The notes beneath the pieces were generated by a model. That model was given only the letters and a program-made list of their open reading frames with translations. It was not told where the DNA came from and did not search any database. Of a DNA stretch of 64,000 nucleotides, positions 35,149 to 44,653 are shown piece after piece. This stretch comes from Aporhodopirellula sallentina SM41 (GTDB taxonomy: Bacteria; Planctomycetota; Planctomycetia; Pirellulales; Pirellulaceae): the NCBI RefSeq assembly GCF_000346505.1, contig NZ_ANOH01000228.1, positions 28,995 to 92,994 of the forward strand. The letters run 5' to 3'. The position numbers and the translations under genes were made by a program. Each line of letters begins with the position of its first letter. The first letter of the stretch is position 1.

Positions 35149-35877
35149 ATGCGATACCTCAGTGCGATGTGCGTGCTCTTTTTATCTCTCACTACCCTGC
35201 ATGCCGATTCACCAAAAGAATCGCTGAGCGAGCAAGTTGAAAACTCGATCGTCAAAGAAACCAACTCTTTTCGTAAAGAGCATGATCTGCCTCCGTTGCA
35301 GCGAGAATCGAGTCTGACCAAAACCGCAAAACGGTTCGCGTCATTCATGGCGGAGACCGGAAAATACGGGCATCACGCAGACGGCAAAACACCCGCCGAG
35401 CGAGCCAAAGAGGCCGGCTATGAATACTGCGTCGTGCGAGAGAACATCGCCTACCGAACCAACACCGGCGACATCACCGCAGAGAGCCTAAGCGACGTAT
35501 TTGTACCGGGATGGATCGAATCGCCACCCCACCGCGAGAATATGCTCGCCGACTACATAACCCAAACCGGAGTCGCCGTGTCGAGCACCGACGGCGTTAC
35601 CTACTATGCCGTGCAACTCTTTGGTCGCCCTAAATCAGCGGCGATCGACCTGACCGTGAAAAACGAATCGGAACAGACACAAACTCTCGTGGTCGACACG
35701 AACGACTCGACAGACCAAGTCGAAATGCCACCGCGCAGTGTCGTGACGATGAATCGTTGTTTTCCGACAAAGTTGCGTCTCAAAGCCAGCGATTCAGCAA
35801 TCACGCTGAAGCAATCAGCGACTTTAACGATCACCGACGCAGGACTCATGCAGCGGTCGCCCACCGAAGTGCAATAG
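35149..35877 (+). CDS. Exported CAP-domain (SCP/PR-1-like) protein
   Basis: A 242-residue protein: signal peptide about 1-19, then a CAP domain (about 28-165). Typical motifs are present: FRKEHDLPPLQRESSLTKTAKRFA, YGHHADGKTPAERAKEAGY with the first conserved His, ENIAY, and WIESPPHRENML with the second. Together these form the CAP cavity and its metal site. A beta-rich tail of about 75 residues follows. Bacterial CAP proteins are secreted; enzymatic function is rarely known. The gene stands alone. Confidence 0.88.
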   Translation: MRYLSAMCVLFLSLTTLHADSPKESLSEQVENSIVKETNSFRKEHDLPPLQRESSLTKTAKRFASFMAETGKYGHHADGKTPAERAKEAGYEYCVVRENIAYRTNTGDITAESLSDVFVPGWIESPPHRENMLADYITQTGVAVSSTDGVTYYAVQLFGRPKSAAIDLTVKNESEQTQTLVVDTNDSTDQVEMPPRSVVTMNRCFPTKLRLKASDSAITLKQSATLTITDAGLMQRSPTEVQ

Positions 35878-36393
35878 CGCGGAGCATCTATTTGAACTGG
35901 GTAGTTTGATCCGCCGGTGGGCGTTGTCCCCGGTTATTACGCACCAACCGCGGCTAACGCCGATCGGCTGATTCGCAACCGGATCATGGTAAGACCTGTT
36001 GGTAGACATGGGTGACACATATTACAACGCAGGAGAACAGCCCAAAGGGCAACGCTCTGTCAGCCCAAAGCAACTCCTTGGGGGATTCAATCCCGAAGCC
36101 TCAAAGAGGCGGCCCTAACCTTCGTGAATTAGAGTTAGGGTCGCCCCCGTTAGGGCTTGGCGGTGTGATTTAATTCCGGTTCCCAGGCCGTTGGCCTGGG
36201 CTGGAATAAGTTAGGGCGTGTTGAGAACAAGAACGCCACGTTGGGGCGTGGAGGAATTGGGTGGTGGATTGGATGAATGGAACCGCCCGCTTCCGTTCAT
36301 GCCATGGCCCGTTCCGGCCGCTGAACAAACCAAATTCAAACAGTGCCAGAGGGGCGACGCTTAGTCGGCCCCCGGGCGTTGCTTTGGGGCCGG
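35878..36393. other. Intergenic 516 bp with repeat remnants
   Basis: No gene. CAGCCCAAAG occurs twice near 36040, TTAGGG-type pieces recur, and a perfect 8-bp hairpin (CCCAGGCC, GTT, GGCCTGGG) lies at 36182-36200. The stretch looks like layered intergenic repeats. Confidence 0.45.
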
Positions 36394-36642
36394 CTAGGAA
36401 TCTGAACCGGCCGAGCGAGCTTCATTCACCATCTTCCGAACATCGGCCTTGGACGGGCCACCTCCGAATTGCTCCATAGCGGCCTGGATTTCGTCGGGGG
36501 TGTTGCGGATTTTGGCGTACTCTTCCTCGGTGCCGACGACATGCGCTCCTTCGGAGCCACATCCCGACTGCAGCGAACAACCGATGAGCACCGCGGTGGC
36601 GACTGCCATTGCCGGCATCCTCTTCCGTGTCGAACGAGGCAT
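36394..36642 (-). CDS. Small lipoprotein overlapping DUF1559 gene 3
   Basis: An 82-residue protein: signal peptide [20 protein letters not shown].. with lipobox SLQSGC (Cys27), then an acidic helical mature part (EEEYAKIRNTPDEIQAAMEQFGGG). Its ATG overlaps the stop of the DUF1559 gene as TGATG, so here the pair is translationally coupled, unlike the two pairs at 16-21 kb, where a terminator separates the partners. Confidence 0.75.
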   Translation of the reverse strand: MPRSTRKRMPAMAVATAVLIGCSLQSGCGSEGAHVVGTEEEYAKIRNTPDEIQAAMEQFGGGPSKADVRKMVNEARSAGSDS

Positions 36643-37859
36643 CAGAATTCCTCCCCGATCACTTCTTTCATTCCCTTGGTGCCGAGTGCACCCCAAAGGC
36701 CGTAGGCACTCGCCAGCCCGCCCGTTCCCCACGGGTTTGTCATGCCGACGGTGTTGTCGCCCGCTTCGATCGAATCGGTGATGAACTTGACCGCACCGTC
36801 TGACATCAACACGTGAGCACCGCCTTGGTGCTGGCTCGATACCGTCGTGTGAATCCGGTCAGTCAACGCACCCATCCATTGGCCGGATGATAAGTCACCG
36901 CAGATTTCACTGTTGGGAGGCAACACGGTATAAACCTCAGTGTGGACAGCAAAGCCGTTCGCCCACTGGTAACCACGACCTCCACGGACGCCGGTACCGC
37001 CACCGTTTTCTTGGTGAGTTTCGTAGGCCGGATCCCAGAACCCGGGGCGTTGTGGATCAATTGAATCTCGACATGCGGTCGGCACCTCAATTGACTGCGA
37101 ACCGACGGCGGACGCCTGAACGCTCGACGCTCGTACGTCCCGGTCGCCCAGGTATGTGATCATTTCTCCGGCGATAATCGTATTGCTGAGTCCGTCGAGG
37201 ATGTCGCGGAACTGCGTCGATTTTCTCGCGGTGAAAACACCCCGCTGGCACTTCTTGATATCAGGCCATCCCATGTCGTAGAACGTCTCCGTCAAACTCC
37301 ACCAAGGGTGATCTCCCCATGGCGAATAGTAGTTGTCGCCCATGCACGCGCCATAATTGGTTCGTCCGTATCCGGGCAATCCGTTCCCTGGGTCACTGGG
37401 GCATCGAAGGGTTGGAATTTGGGTAATCCATGGCGTGTACTGATCGTTGTTATCCACCGACGGCCCCATCGGCGGCCAAACATCGACGGGATTGTCATCA
37501 GCATCATCGAGCGGATTAGAGATCTGCTCCCAGATCGCTTGTTGCTCCATGAATGGGGTGAGACCAACGAGCATGCTTAGCTGCGAATTGTTGTGAGTGG
37601 TTGTGACTGCGGGCGGCCAACCTGTCGTGCCGTCCCACGTCCCACCGCGTTGAGTCGGTAGGTTGTTGTAGGCACTGTGGTAGTTGTGAAGCGCCAGGCC
37701 AATCTGTTTGAAGTTGTTACTACAACTCATCCGTCGTGCCGCCTCGCGAGCAGCCTGGACGGCGGGAAGCAACAGGCCAACTAAAACGCCAATGATCGCA
37801 ATCACGACCAAGAGTTCCACCAGCGTAAACGCATGGCGTGGATGTCGAGGACGAATCAT
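36642..37859 (-). CDS. DUF1559 protein with pseudopilin-like N-terminus (third copy)
   Basis: A 405-residue member of the family seen at 16438 and 19122. The prepilin motif AFTLVELL (about 10-17) and hydrophobic helix precede [20 protein letters not shown]; the H-X9-DG motif is [12 protein letters not shown] and the end reads KEVIGEEF. A strong AAGGAGT precedes the ATG. It lies 77 bp downstream of the LacI-type regulator gene on the same strand and might share its transcript. Confidence 0.9.
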   Translation of the reverse strand: MIRPRHPRHAFTLVELLVVIAIIGVLVGLLLPAVQAAREAARRMSCSNNFKQIGLALHNYHSAYNNLPTQRGGTWDGTTGWPPAVTTTHNNSQLSMLVGLTPFMEQQAIWEQISNPLDDADDNPVDVWPPMGPSVDNNDQYTPWITQIPTLRCPSDPGNGLPGYGRTNYGACMGDNYYSPWGDHPWWSLTETFYDMGWPDIKKCQRGVFTARKSTQFRDILDGLSNTIIAGEMITYLGDRDVRASSVQASAVGSQSIEVPTACRDSIDPQRPGFWDPAYETHQENGGGTGVRGGRGYQWANGFAVHTEVYTVLPPNSEICGDLSSGQWMGALTDRIHTTVSSQHQGGAHVLMSDGAVKFITDSIEAGDNTVGMTNPWGTGGLASAYGLWGALGTKGMKEVIGEEF

Positions 37860-37936
37860 GTGATGACTCCTTATTTAAAGCGAAACTACGGAAAGACAAA
37901 CGAACACTCTGTGGCCCCATGAGGGCACCAATCAAA

Positions 37937-38956
37937 TCAAACGCGACGGCGAACCGAATCGCGATGAACAATTTCGGCAACGAATTCAGGCGGCTCAAAC
38001 GGTTCACCGCGAGCTAGGGCAACGATGGCCTTGCCCGCCGCTTCACCGAGTTCCCTCGCTGGCTGGTGAACGGTGGTAAGAGGTGGTGTCATGTAGGCAG
38101 ACTCGCGTTGATCGTCAAAACCAACGATCGAAACGTCGTCGGGAACACGGATCCCCTTTTGGTACAACGCGAGTCGAACGCCATAGGCACAAGGGTCGTT
38201 GCCAGCAAACACGGCGCTAAAGTTAATGCCGCGCGACAGCAACGAGTTCACTCCGATTACGCCTGATTGCGATGAGAAGTCACCTTCGTAGATCAGTTCC
38301 TCGGAAGGCTGAATCCCGTGATCTTTCAGGGCCTGTTGATAGCCTTCGAGTCGCTGGCGACCGTCATAGTGCTTCTGATTGCCGCTGATATGTGCAATGC
38401 GTCGATGGCCGGCCTCGATCAAAACCTTGGTGAGCTCATAGGCCGGTTTAAAGTTGTCGATATAGACGGTTTCTTCCGTTCGTCCCGAGATGTCGCGACC
38501 AACGACGATCGTCGGCATCGTGTTTCGAATCTCCTTGAGTTCTCTCGCCGAAACGTCGCCACCCATCAAAATCAATCCGTCCACTCGCCGGTTGATCAAC
38601 GTTGTGATCGCGGCCAAGCCGATGCCCGGTCGATGCTTGCGATTGGAGTAGATCGGCGAATAACCGAGTTCCTCGAGCGACGCGCTCACGCCGTCCGAAA
38701 CCAAGTTGTAGAACGATGAGCCAGACATCTGGACCGCGATGCCGATGGTTCGGGATTCGCCGCTAGCGAGCCCCCTGGCGAACAAGTTGGGCTGGAAATC
38801 CAGGGCCTTCATCGCCTCGAGTACCGCCGCCCGTTTCTCTTCCTTCACGGGAGAGCTGTCATTAAGCACGCGTGAGACGGTGGCGCTGGAAACATTCGCC
38901 CTCTTCGCGATATCCCGAATAGTGATCAATTGGTCATATCCATGAAACACGTTCAT
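37937..38956 (-). CDS. LacI-family transcriptional regulator
   Basis: A 339-residue repressor-type protein: LacI helix-turn-helix at about 12-35 (TIRDIAKRANVSSATVSRVLND), hinge (PNLFARGL), then a periplasmic-binding-like sugar domain (about 63-335; TIGIAVQMSG, GLILMGGDV, RRIAHISGN, FAGNDPCAYG, IVGFDD). Such proteins sense a sugar or its derivative. An operator-like palindrome with the family's typical arms lies at 39208-39227, 252 bp upstream, and carbohydrate genes (symporter, BNR protein, aldolase, GH2) stand upstream on the same strand, which suggests the regulon. Confidence 0.92.
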   Translation of the reverse strand: MNVFHGYDQLITIRDIAKRANVSSATVSRVLNDSSPVKEEKRAAVLEAMKALDFQPNLFARGLASGESRTIGIAVQMSGSSFYNLVSDGVSASLEELGYSPIYSNRKHRPGIGLAAITTLINRRVDGLILMGGDVSARELKEIRNTMPTIVVGRDISGRTEETVYIDNFKPAYELTKVLIEAGHRRIAHISGNQKHYDGRQRLEGYQQALKDHGIQPSEELIYEGDFSSQSGVIGVNSLLSRGINFSAVFAGNDPCAYGVRLALYQKGIRVPDDVSIVGFDDQRESAYMTPPLTTVHQPARELGEAAGKAIVALARGEPFEPPEFVAEIVHRDSVRRRV

Positions 38957-39207
38957 TGCGCCCCTGACAACTTCGCTGCAGGCTTCCTGCGGCCGATTGT
39001 CCCACGCTATCGTGAAAGCGGTTTCAAGTCAACTGAATAAAAGGTTCCTTCGGCAAAATTCGTGAGCGGCCCCGCGTGACTTGCCTCGGGCGTTCCTGAA
39101 CCCGGGATTCGCTGTATTTACCCCCATTTCCCTCGATATTCGATGAATTCTCGTCTTGCGGAGGATGTCGACCGCGGGATCCACTTGCCGAAGATTCTCT
39201 GGGGCGC

Positions 39208-39227
39208 AAATGTAAGCGGTTACATTT
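39208..39227. promoter_or_regulatory. LacI-family operator candidate
   Basis: AAATGTAA (39208-39215), centre GCGG, TTACATTT (39220-39227): perfect 8-bp arms. TGTAA..CG..TTACA is the classical shape of GalR/LacI-family sites. It lies between the symporter gene and the regulator gene; both run on the minus strand, so the regulator's own promoter is the likeliest target. Confidence 0.6.
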
Positions 39228-39318
39228 TCGCCCATCGCTCGGGGAACGAGCAGACAACGCCCGACAACGTCGCACCCGTTGCTGGGGAGAGATGCTTTTG
39301 TGTATGTCAGATGTACGT

Positions 39319-39382
39319 GCCCGTAGCGGATCTTATTGACGATCCTCATGCAGCAGGATCTTTAACAAGATCCACTACGGGC
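39319..39382. repeat. Compound inverted repeat containing GGATCTT hairpins
   Basis: GCCCGTAG (39319) and CTACGGGC (39375-39382) enclose GGATCTT (39328) and AAGATCC (39367-39373), together a 16-bp near-perfect inverted repeat with one mismatch. Inside lies GGATCTTTAACAAGATCC (39356-39373), identical to 23405-23422. Confidence 0.6.
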
Positions 39383-39425
39383 CACTCGAAAACCAAGCTG
39401 CGTCGGAAGGCATAGCGTTTTTTGG

Positions 39426-39495
39426 AATGATGTGGCCGATGTCGCCTGACTTCCGAGGGCCTGAACTCTGGCAAATTCGGCTACAGGGATCGGAC
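39426..39495 (-). repeat. Dispersed repeat, copy near 39.45 kb
   Basis: On the minus strand it runs from GTCCGATCCCTGTAGC to GGCGACATCGGCCACATCATT, matching the plus-strand copy at 43041-43110 at both ends with a variable middle. It lies 20 bp past the symporter stop, which is at 39516. Confidence 0.55.
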
Positions 39496-39515
39496 TTGCC
39501 AAACTTCAGAACGCT

Positions 39516-41141
39516 TTAGTCGACTTTTCGGCCGTGGAGGTCCTGCTCGATTTTCTTCAGCAGTGACTCGTCGATCGGGTAGAGGGCCAACACACCAACA
39601 GCCACCACCGAAAACACTAAAGGGATCAGACTAAACATCCAACGCAGTCCCTGCACCGTGAACTCCGCTTGCTGCTGGTCCACGCCGTCCACCGGAGGAA
39701 CGTACAGGATGCCCGCAAGCAGAAAGCCGGTCATTGCCACACCAACCGCTGCCCCCAATTTTTGCGAGAACGACGCCGCTGCAAAAACCAACCCTGTCGT
39801 GCGTCGACCGTGCTTCCACTGAGAATAGTCGGCGACATCGGCGTACATCGCCCAAAGAACCGCGCTCAAGGGGCCACCAATCAATCCGTTGGCGATCTGA
39901 ATCGCAAACATCAGAGCCACTTGGTCCGGCCGGAGAAAGAAGAATGCCAACAAGCATGCTGTGGTGAATAGCTTGATGAAGATCATCAACCTTTTCTTTC
40001 CGAGCAGGCCCGTTAGTTTTCTCGTGAACAACATGCCAAAGACACCGGAAATGGTGCCGGCGGTCAAGAACGCCGCGATCGGTCCGTCGTCGCCAACAAA
40101 GTACTTGAAATAGAAAATCAGCGTTCCACCTCGTAACGCCGAACCAGCGAGATGGAACAACCCGAACACGCAAAGGACGATCCAAGGTCGGTTCCTCAGC
40201 AGGTGATCCACATCGTCACGCAAAACGGACTTCGAACCGGAATGGACACAGAACGTTTTTGTCGCGGTGGAAACGGCGAACGACACGATACTAAGAGCGA
40301 CGTAGATCCCCGCGATCCATATCATCGCGTCGGCGTCCAGTGCGGTCGCCATCAACGCAACCGAAGCCACGCCTACCAGTGCCAACTGATGCAGTTTCCA
40401 ACTCGTCCGCAAGAAATACCAATCCGCTTCAAAACTCGAATCTTGTTCCTGGTCCTGATCCACTCGCTCGCGAGTTACCGCAAAGGTGATCAGAAACATC
40501 AGCGTGGCGATCGCTGAAAACAAAGCAACCGTCCAGAAAAAACCGCTCGCTTGATCGATCTCTGCATGCTCGTTTCCGACCGCGCTGCTGCCGAGGCTGC
40601 CGAAAAACTCGACCAACCGCAAGGTGAAGTACTGAACGATAACACCGCCCAAAAACGCAAACACAAATCGATAGGTCGCCACGCTGGTGCGTTCCAACGA
40701 ATCTTCGCTGATCACTCCCATGAGAGCGCCGTAGGGTATGTTGATCGCGGAATACGCGAGCATCATGAGCGTATAGGTTGCATACGCGTAAACGAGCTTC
40801 CCCGTCGGCCCCAAGTCGGGAACATAAAACACGAGCGTTCCGGTGATCGCCAAAGGAACGCTCATCCACAGCAGGTAGGGACGAAACCGTCCCCAACTGG
40901 TGCGAGTCCGATCCGAGAGATAACCAATGAACGGGTCGTTGACGGCGTCCCAAATCCGTGTGATCAGCACCATCGTGCCGGTTGCTTTGGGCGAGTTGCC
41001 AAACACATCGGTATAGAAAAATAGCAGGAAGTATTCTTGCAGCTTCCAATACAGATTCGATGCCATGTCACCGAACCCGTACGCGACTTTCTCAGTGACA
41101 GAGAGTCGATCGCGAAAATTTTTCGAACCGTTCATGGACAC
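39516..41141 (-). CDS. GPH-family sugar:cation symporter (MFS)
   Basis: A 541-residue membrane protein with about twelve TM segments. The opening YGFGDMASNLYW and RIWDAVNDPFIGYLSDRT (about 60-80) are hallmarks of the glycoside-pentoside-hexuronide (MelB-like) family, which imports sugars, glycosides or uronates with Na+ or H+. The central loop (about 215-320) is longer than usual and contains extra hydrophobic segments. The gene sits between the LacI regulator and the BNR, aldolase and GH2 genes, all on the minus strand, which suggests uptake of a product released from a polysaccharide. Confidence 0.88.
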   Translation of the reverse strand: MSMNGSKNFRDRLSVTEKVAYGFGDMASNLYWKLQEYFLLFFYTDVFGNSPKATGTMVLITRIWDAVNDPFIGYLSDRTRTSWGRFRPYLLWMSVPLAITGTLVFYVPDLGPTGKLVYAYATYTLMMLAYSAINIPYGALMGVISEDSLERTSVATYRFVFAFLGGVIVQYFTLRLVEFFGSLGSSAVGNEHAEIDQASGFFWTVALFSAIATLMFLITFAVTRERVDQDQEQDSSFEADWYFLRTSWKLHQLALVGVASVALMATALDADAMIWIAGIYVALSIVSFAVSTATKTFCVHSGSKSVLRDDVDHLLRNRPWIVLCVFGLFHLAGSALRGGTLIFYFKYFVGDDGPIAAFLTAGTISGVFGMLFTRKLTGLLGKKRLMIFIKLFTTACLLAFFFLRPDQVALMFAIQIANGLIGGPLSAVLWAMYADVADYSQWKHGRRTTGLVFAAASFSQKLGAAVGVAMTGFLLAGILYVPPVDGVDQQQAEFTVQGLRWMFSLIPLVFSVVAVGVLALYPIDESLLKKIEQDLHGRKVD

Positions 41142-41629
41142 CTTTTCTCTCTACCTCGACGTCGGCAACACAATACCCCCCAACGCCCGCCGGTGGAAAT
41201 CAATTCATTCCACAGCAGACCGGACTATTGGAATCGATACAACGTCAAAGAGAAACCGGAAGAGAAACAAAGCGTCTCCGCAATGCTCTGCGGTTATCGT
41301 TCGAGCTTCGCAATCTTTGGCTTCGCTCGCCTTCACGGAATGTCATTTCGATCACGTGATTGGATTTCGAAAAGGCTTCGTACTGCCGCAGCATCTTTTG
41401 CGACAATGAAGAATTCCCACTGGTCATCGCCATAGTGCGTACACCGATGCCGCTTGTTTTCCCGGCAGAAGGTAGTGGATCTATTGAAAAAACCACTACC
41501 TAAAGATCGAGCGTGCATAAACGACGAGAGCAATTTGGAGTTTGCCGTGTCACATATTCGTCGCTGAACTCGTCGGAATTGACATCACCAAAGCCGGGCG
41601 ACATCGGCTGCGATATTCTTGATAACGTT
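41142..41629. other. Intergenic 488 bp
   Basis: No supported gene. A short fragment CGGGCGACATCGGCTGCGATATTCT (about 41597, given in part) resembles the repeat family at 39.4 and 43.0 kb. The symporter promoter should be here. Confidence 0.4.
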
Positions 41630-42823
41630 CTAAGGTGCGGTCAGTTTCGCCAAGATCACGCGGTTGTTTTCCCCTCTTCGCTTGCCATGACTCACGAGGC
41701 CTTCTGCGACGGTAACCCAGGTTTCGTTTTCATGGATGCGGCAGACGCCGGAGTTTCCGAGCGTCGCGTGATTCTCTGGGACGATCACCTGTTCTGTATC
41801 GCGGATCACATGGAGACGCTCGGGGTCAACCTGAGCGATGTACAGCGGAGCACGGTTTCGCATGATGTGGCCATTGCGACCATTTTCTCTCGTGTAAACG
41901 AGGTACAGACGCCCACCAATCGTCGCCCAGTGTTGCTGCGTGTTACGACTGCCCAGCAGTTTGCCGTCGTCAAACTTCCACGCGATATGGTCAGTGAAGT
42001 TGATTCCGTCCGTGCTCTTTGAAACGTACGCTCCGTCGTCAGCCCGCATCGTGAGGAACGTCTCTCCATCGAATTGATACGCCGACGGCTCATACAGGCC
42101 TCGCTGTTTGGGGATCGTATGCTCGGTTCCGTGTTCGACGTAGGAAAGCGTTTCGCCATCGAATCGGCAACGGGAGACGATCGATACGTAAATCCGAGGA
42201 TGCTTGCTGCGTTGATACCGGATTGGCATCAAGATATCTCCGTTGTCCAGAAACACCGCTTGATGACATCCGGCGTTGGGGGCAATGATCGGCTGACCTG
42301 CGTGGTCTCGCTCGGGCATCTCAAGAGTCTTCAGTGGGCCACACCGAAGCGATTGTGGATCAACGACCGCATAAAACACCTGTTCTTTGTAGATGTCTTC
42401 TTTTGTTCCGCCTGCGAAATTGAAGGTCTTGCCGTTGAGCAAAATCTTACCGGAGGCAGCGTGCCAGTTCGGCCACAAATCACCAGCGACAACTTCATAG
42501 CCGTTCGCTGTTTTGGCCCGTCGCAGTGTCGGAATGACTTTCAACGGATCCCAGGACGCACCGTGATCTCGAGATGTGGTGAAGTAGATATCGTGATAAC
42601 CGTGCGACCCGGTTTTCGATGTCCGAGACATCGTGGTAAACGCCAACCCGGGCTCACCGGGCACGTATCCAGTTCTCGCTTGGTTCCAGTCCCATTCCGA
42701 GTCACCCTCAACGATAACAGAACGTTCGATGAGTAGGTCTTGAGCATTGGTAGGACCGACCATCATGGTCGCCAATAAAACGATGGTAAATACGCGAAGT
42801 GGGGAACGCATGAAACACCTCAA
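41630..42823 (-). CDS. Exported BNR/sialidase-fold protein
   Basis: A 397-residue protein with a signal peptide (about 1-27, ending TNAQ). The rest is a beta-propeller of the sialidase/BNR superfamily: an Asp-box-like SRDHGASWDP (about 84-93), a repeat of aromatic strands and YEPSAYQFDGETFLTMRADDGAYVSKSTDGINF. I see no complete set of the Arg triad and Tyr-Glu pair that marks true sialidases, so substrate and activity are open. It lies between the symporter and aldolase genes and probably acts on glycans outside the cell. Confidence 0.78.
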   Translation of the reverse strand: MRCFMRSPLRVFTIVLLATMMVGPTNAQDLLIERSVIVEGDSEWDWNQARTGYVPGEPGLAFTTMSRTSKTGSHGYHDIYFTTSRDHGASWDPLKVIPTLRRAKTANGYEVVAGDLWPNWHAASGKILLNGKTFNFAGGTKEDIYKEQVFYAVVDPQSLRCGPLKTLEMPERDHAGQPIIAPNAGCHQAVFLDNGDILMPIRYQRSKHPRIYVSIVSRCRFDGETLSYVEHGTEHTIPKQRGLYEPSAYQFDGETFLTMRADDGAYVSKSTDGINFTDHIAWKFDDGKLLGSRNTQQHWATIGGRLYLVYTRENGRNGHIMRNRAPLYIAQVDPERLHVIRDTEQVIVPENHATLGNSGVCRIHENETWVTVAEGLVSHGKRRGENNRVILAKLTAP

Positions 42824-43040
42824 AAGGAAGGAAAGTGGACAAGATAAAACGCTAGGCTCTCAACACGCGGCGTGCGCGACCGATACAGGACAACACGCAG
42901 AGACGCACCGCGTTTCTATCCGCGAACTCATCAACCGCTCGGCGTTGATCTCTGTTGGTACGAAACAACCGAGAATGCCTGCCAGCTAATCAATTCACTT
43001 GATTTTCGGATCGGTTCGAAAGTACTTGGAAGTTTGACAT

Positions 43041-43110
43041 GTCCGATCCCTGTAGCGGGATGTCGCCTGAATTCAGGCAACAAAGCCTGGCGACAACGGC
43101 TACATCATTG
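43041..43110 (+). repeat. Dispersed repeat, copy near 43.07 kb
   Basis: Starts GTCCGATCCCTGTAGC and ends CTGGCGACAACGGCTACATCATTG, the same layout as the inverted copy at 39426-39495. Shorter pieces of the family occur near 23299, 41597 and 59816. It lies 12 bp past the aldolase stop, in intergenic DNA. Confidence 0.55.
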
Positions 43111-43121
43111 TCAAACACACT

Positions 43122-43934
43122 TTAAATCTGCACTTGGGCAGTGGAACCGTCATCAGCATCGAGCCCGGCCGCTTTCTTAACCGCGGCGAGCTCCAAACGC
43201 AGATGTTTTTGAAACAGTGAAATATCGCCGCTTTGAATCAGTAGGTTGGCCCCTTTTTCGAGAAAGCGAGCGTGCTGCTCGGTGCTTCCCCAAAAATGGA
43301 TTCCGGCACCAATGCCGGCCGCTCGAGCCTTTGAAAATATCGTTTCGCAAGCGGCCAAGAAATCTGGATGTTCGTACTGCTCAGGGATCCCGAGGCTGCA
43401 GGTCAGATCGTGCGGCCCGATCAACACCGCGTCGAGATCCGGCACCGCGAGAATATCATCGAGAGCCTCGATCCCGGCGGGGCTTTCAATATTGACGATC
43501 AGAAGTCGCTCCTGGGCACCGGCATGTATGTAGGATTCGAGGTTCGGCTCAACCTCTTCTCCTGACAACATCTGCTGCAGCTTCTGACCTTTGATCGGTC
43601 GCAGTTTGACCGCACCGCGAAGCTCTCGCACCTGATCCATTGACTCTACGTAAGGTGCGATCACTCCTTGGGCGCCGCCATCGAGCACCATGGTTGCCAA
43701 GTAGGGGTCAGGCGATGGGATACGGACCAACGGTGGCAACCCGAGCGCCGAGTAGGTTTGGCACATCCAACTCAGCTCCGCCCGATCGATCGCAATGTGC
43801 TCCGTATCAATGAAGACAAAGTCGAGTCCACTGTTTCGCAATACGTCCGGCCATCTCGGAGAAGTAGAAACGATCAACGTACCAAAAACAGTGGTTCCAT
43901 CATGCAGCGATTGTCGGAGCTCTTTGACTTGCAT
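43122..43934 (-). CDS. HpcH/HpaI-family aldolase
   Basis: A 270-residue class II (metal-dependent) pyruvate aldolase of the HpcH/HpaI/GarL type. Recognisable parts are FIDTEHIAID (about 33-42), GAQGVIAPYVES (about 87-98), NIESPAGIEAL with the metal-binding Glu (about 152), and IGPHDLTCSLG with the Asp ligand (about 177). These enzymes cleave 2-keto-3-deoxy sugar acids or related compounds to pyruvate and an aldehyde. The ATG at 43934 begins the domain; the open frame upstream is Pro/Ser-rich and not convincing. In this carbohydrate region a sugar-acid substrate is likely. Confidence 0.88.
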   Translation of the reverse strand: MQVKELRQSLHDGTTVFGTLIVSTSPRWPDVLRNSGLDFVFIDTEHIAIDRAELSWMCQTYSALGLPPLVRIPSPDPYLATMVLDGGAQGVIAPYVESMDQVRELRGAVKLRPIKGQKLQQMLSGEEVEPNLESYIHAGAQERLLIVNIESPAGIEALDDILAVPDLDAVLIGPHDLTCSLGIPEQYEHPDFLAACETIFSKARAAGIGAGIHFWGSTEQHARFLEKGANLLIQSGDISLFQKHLRLELAAVKKAAGLDADDGSTAQVQI

Positions 43935-44653
43935 AGCACTCGAGAGAGGTGGGGGAGAGTTTGTGCACGCATAGCGGTCGAGTATCCACGCAGCCGAAGC
44001 GACCGGTAAGCAGACAGGAGGGGAGGAAGGCAGGAAGGACGGCGTGGTCGTACGACCATGATAGCGGACGAGCGGATCAACGTCACAATTATAAACGAAT
44101 ACACGAGCACTCGTGGCAACAACGGCCGGCAACCTACGCTACTGCTGGGATGAACAAGTATCACCTGTGCAGTTGTTCTCTTGAGACACCTAAACACTCA
44201 ACAGCGCCCCAAACACGCCTCAACATTGACCAACCGCGAGCAAGAGATGCCAACGAAGTTCATGGTCGATACAAAGATCCCCCCTCACCGTACGAGATCC
44301 TGCATTCAGACTGGCGACAGCGTTTACGCCTGAAGCGGCCTACCGAACTTGCTGCGTGACCAATGCAAAGTCGTTCTTCAAACCGCGTTGGGGCCAGTTG
44401 GAATCCAGGGATTTGTGATACGGGCGAAGCGTCGGATCGTCGAACGCACGTTTCGCATGGACGAGCCTACATCACCGTGCGTCCAAAGACTACGAGAGGC
44501 TCCCAGAGAACAGTCAAGCCGTGCGATACATTACCACGATTGAATTGATTTCCAAACGACTCGCAAAGGACTGATTTATCGTTTTGAAACGGTTTCGAGT
44601 AGGTAGTTTCAACGGTCACGACCGCACACCTTCCCCCCAACCCCAACGCCGAT
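43935..44653. other. Intergenic 719 bp, no gene seen
   Basis: Both strands were examined. Open frames are short and Arg/Thr/Ser-rich. No repeat or hairpin stood out. It may contain a degraded gene, but nothing identifies it. Confidence 0.4.

Noticed and set aside
43935..44132. N-terminal extension of the HpcH/HpaI aldolase
   Set aside because: The added 66 residues are Pro/Ser-rich, unlike the family, and the aldolase domain begins at the ATG at 43934.
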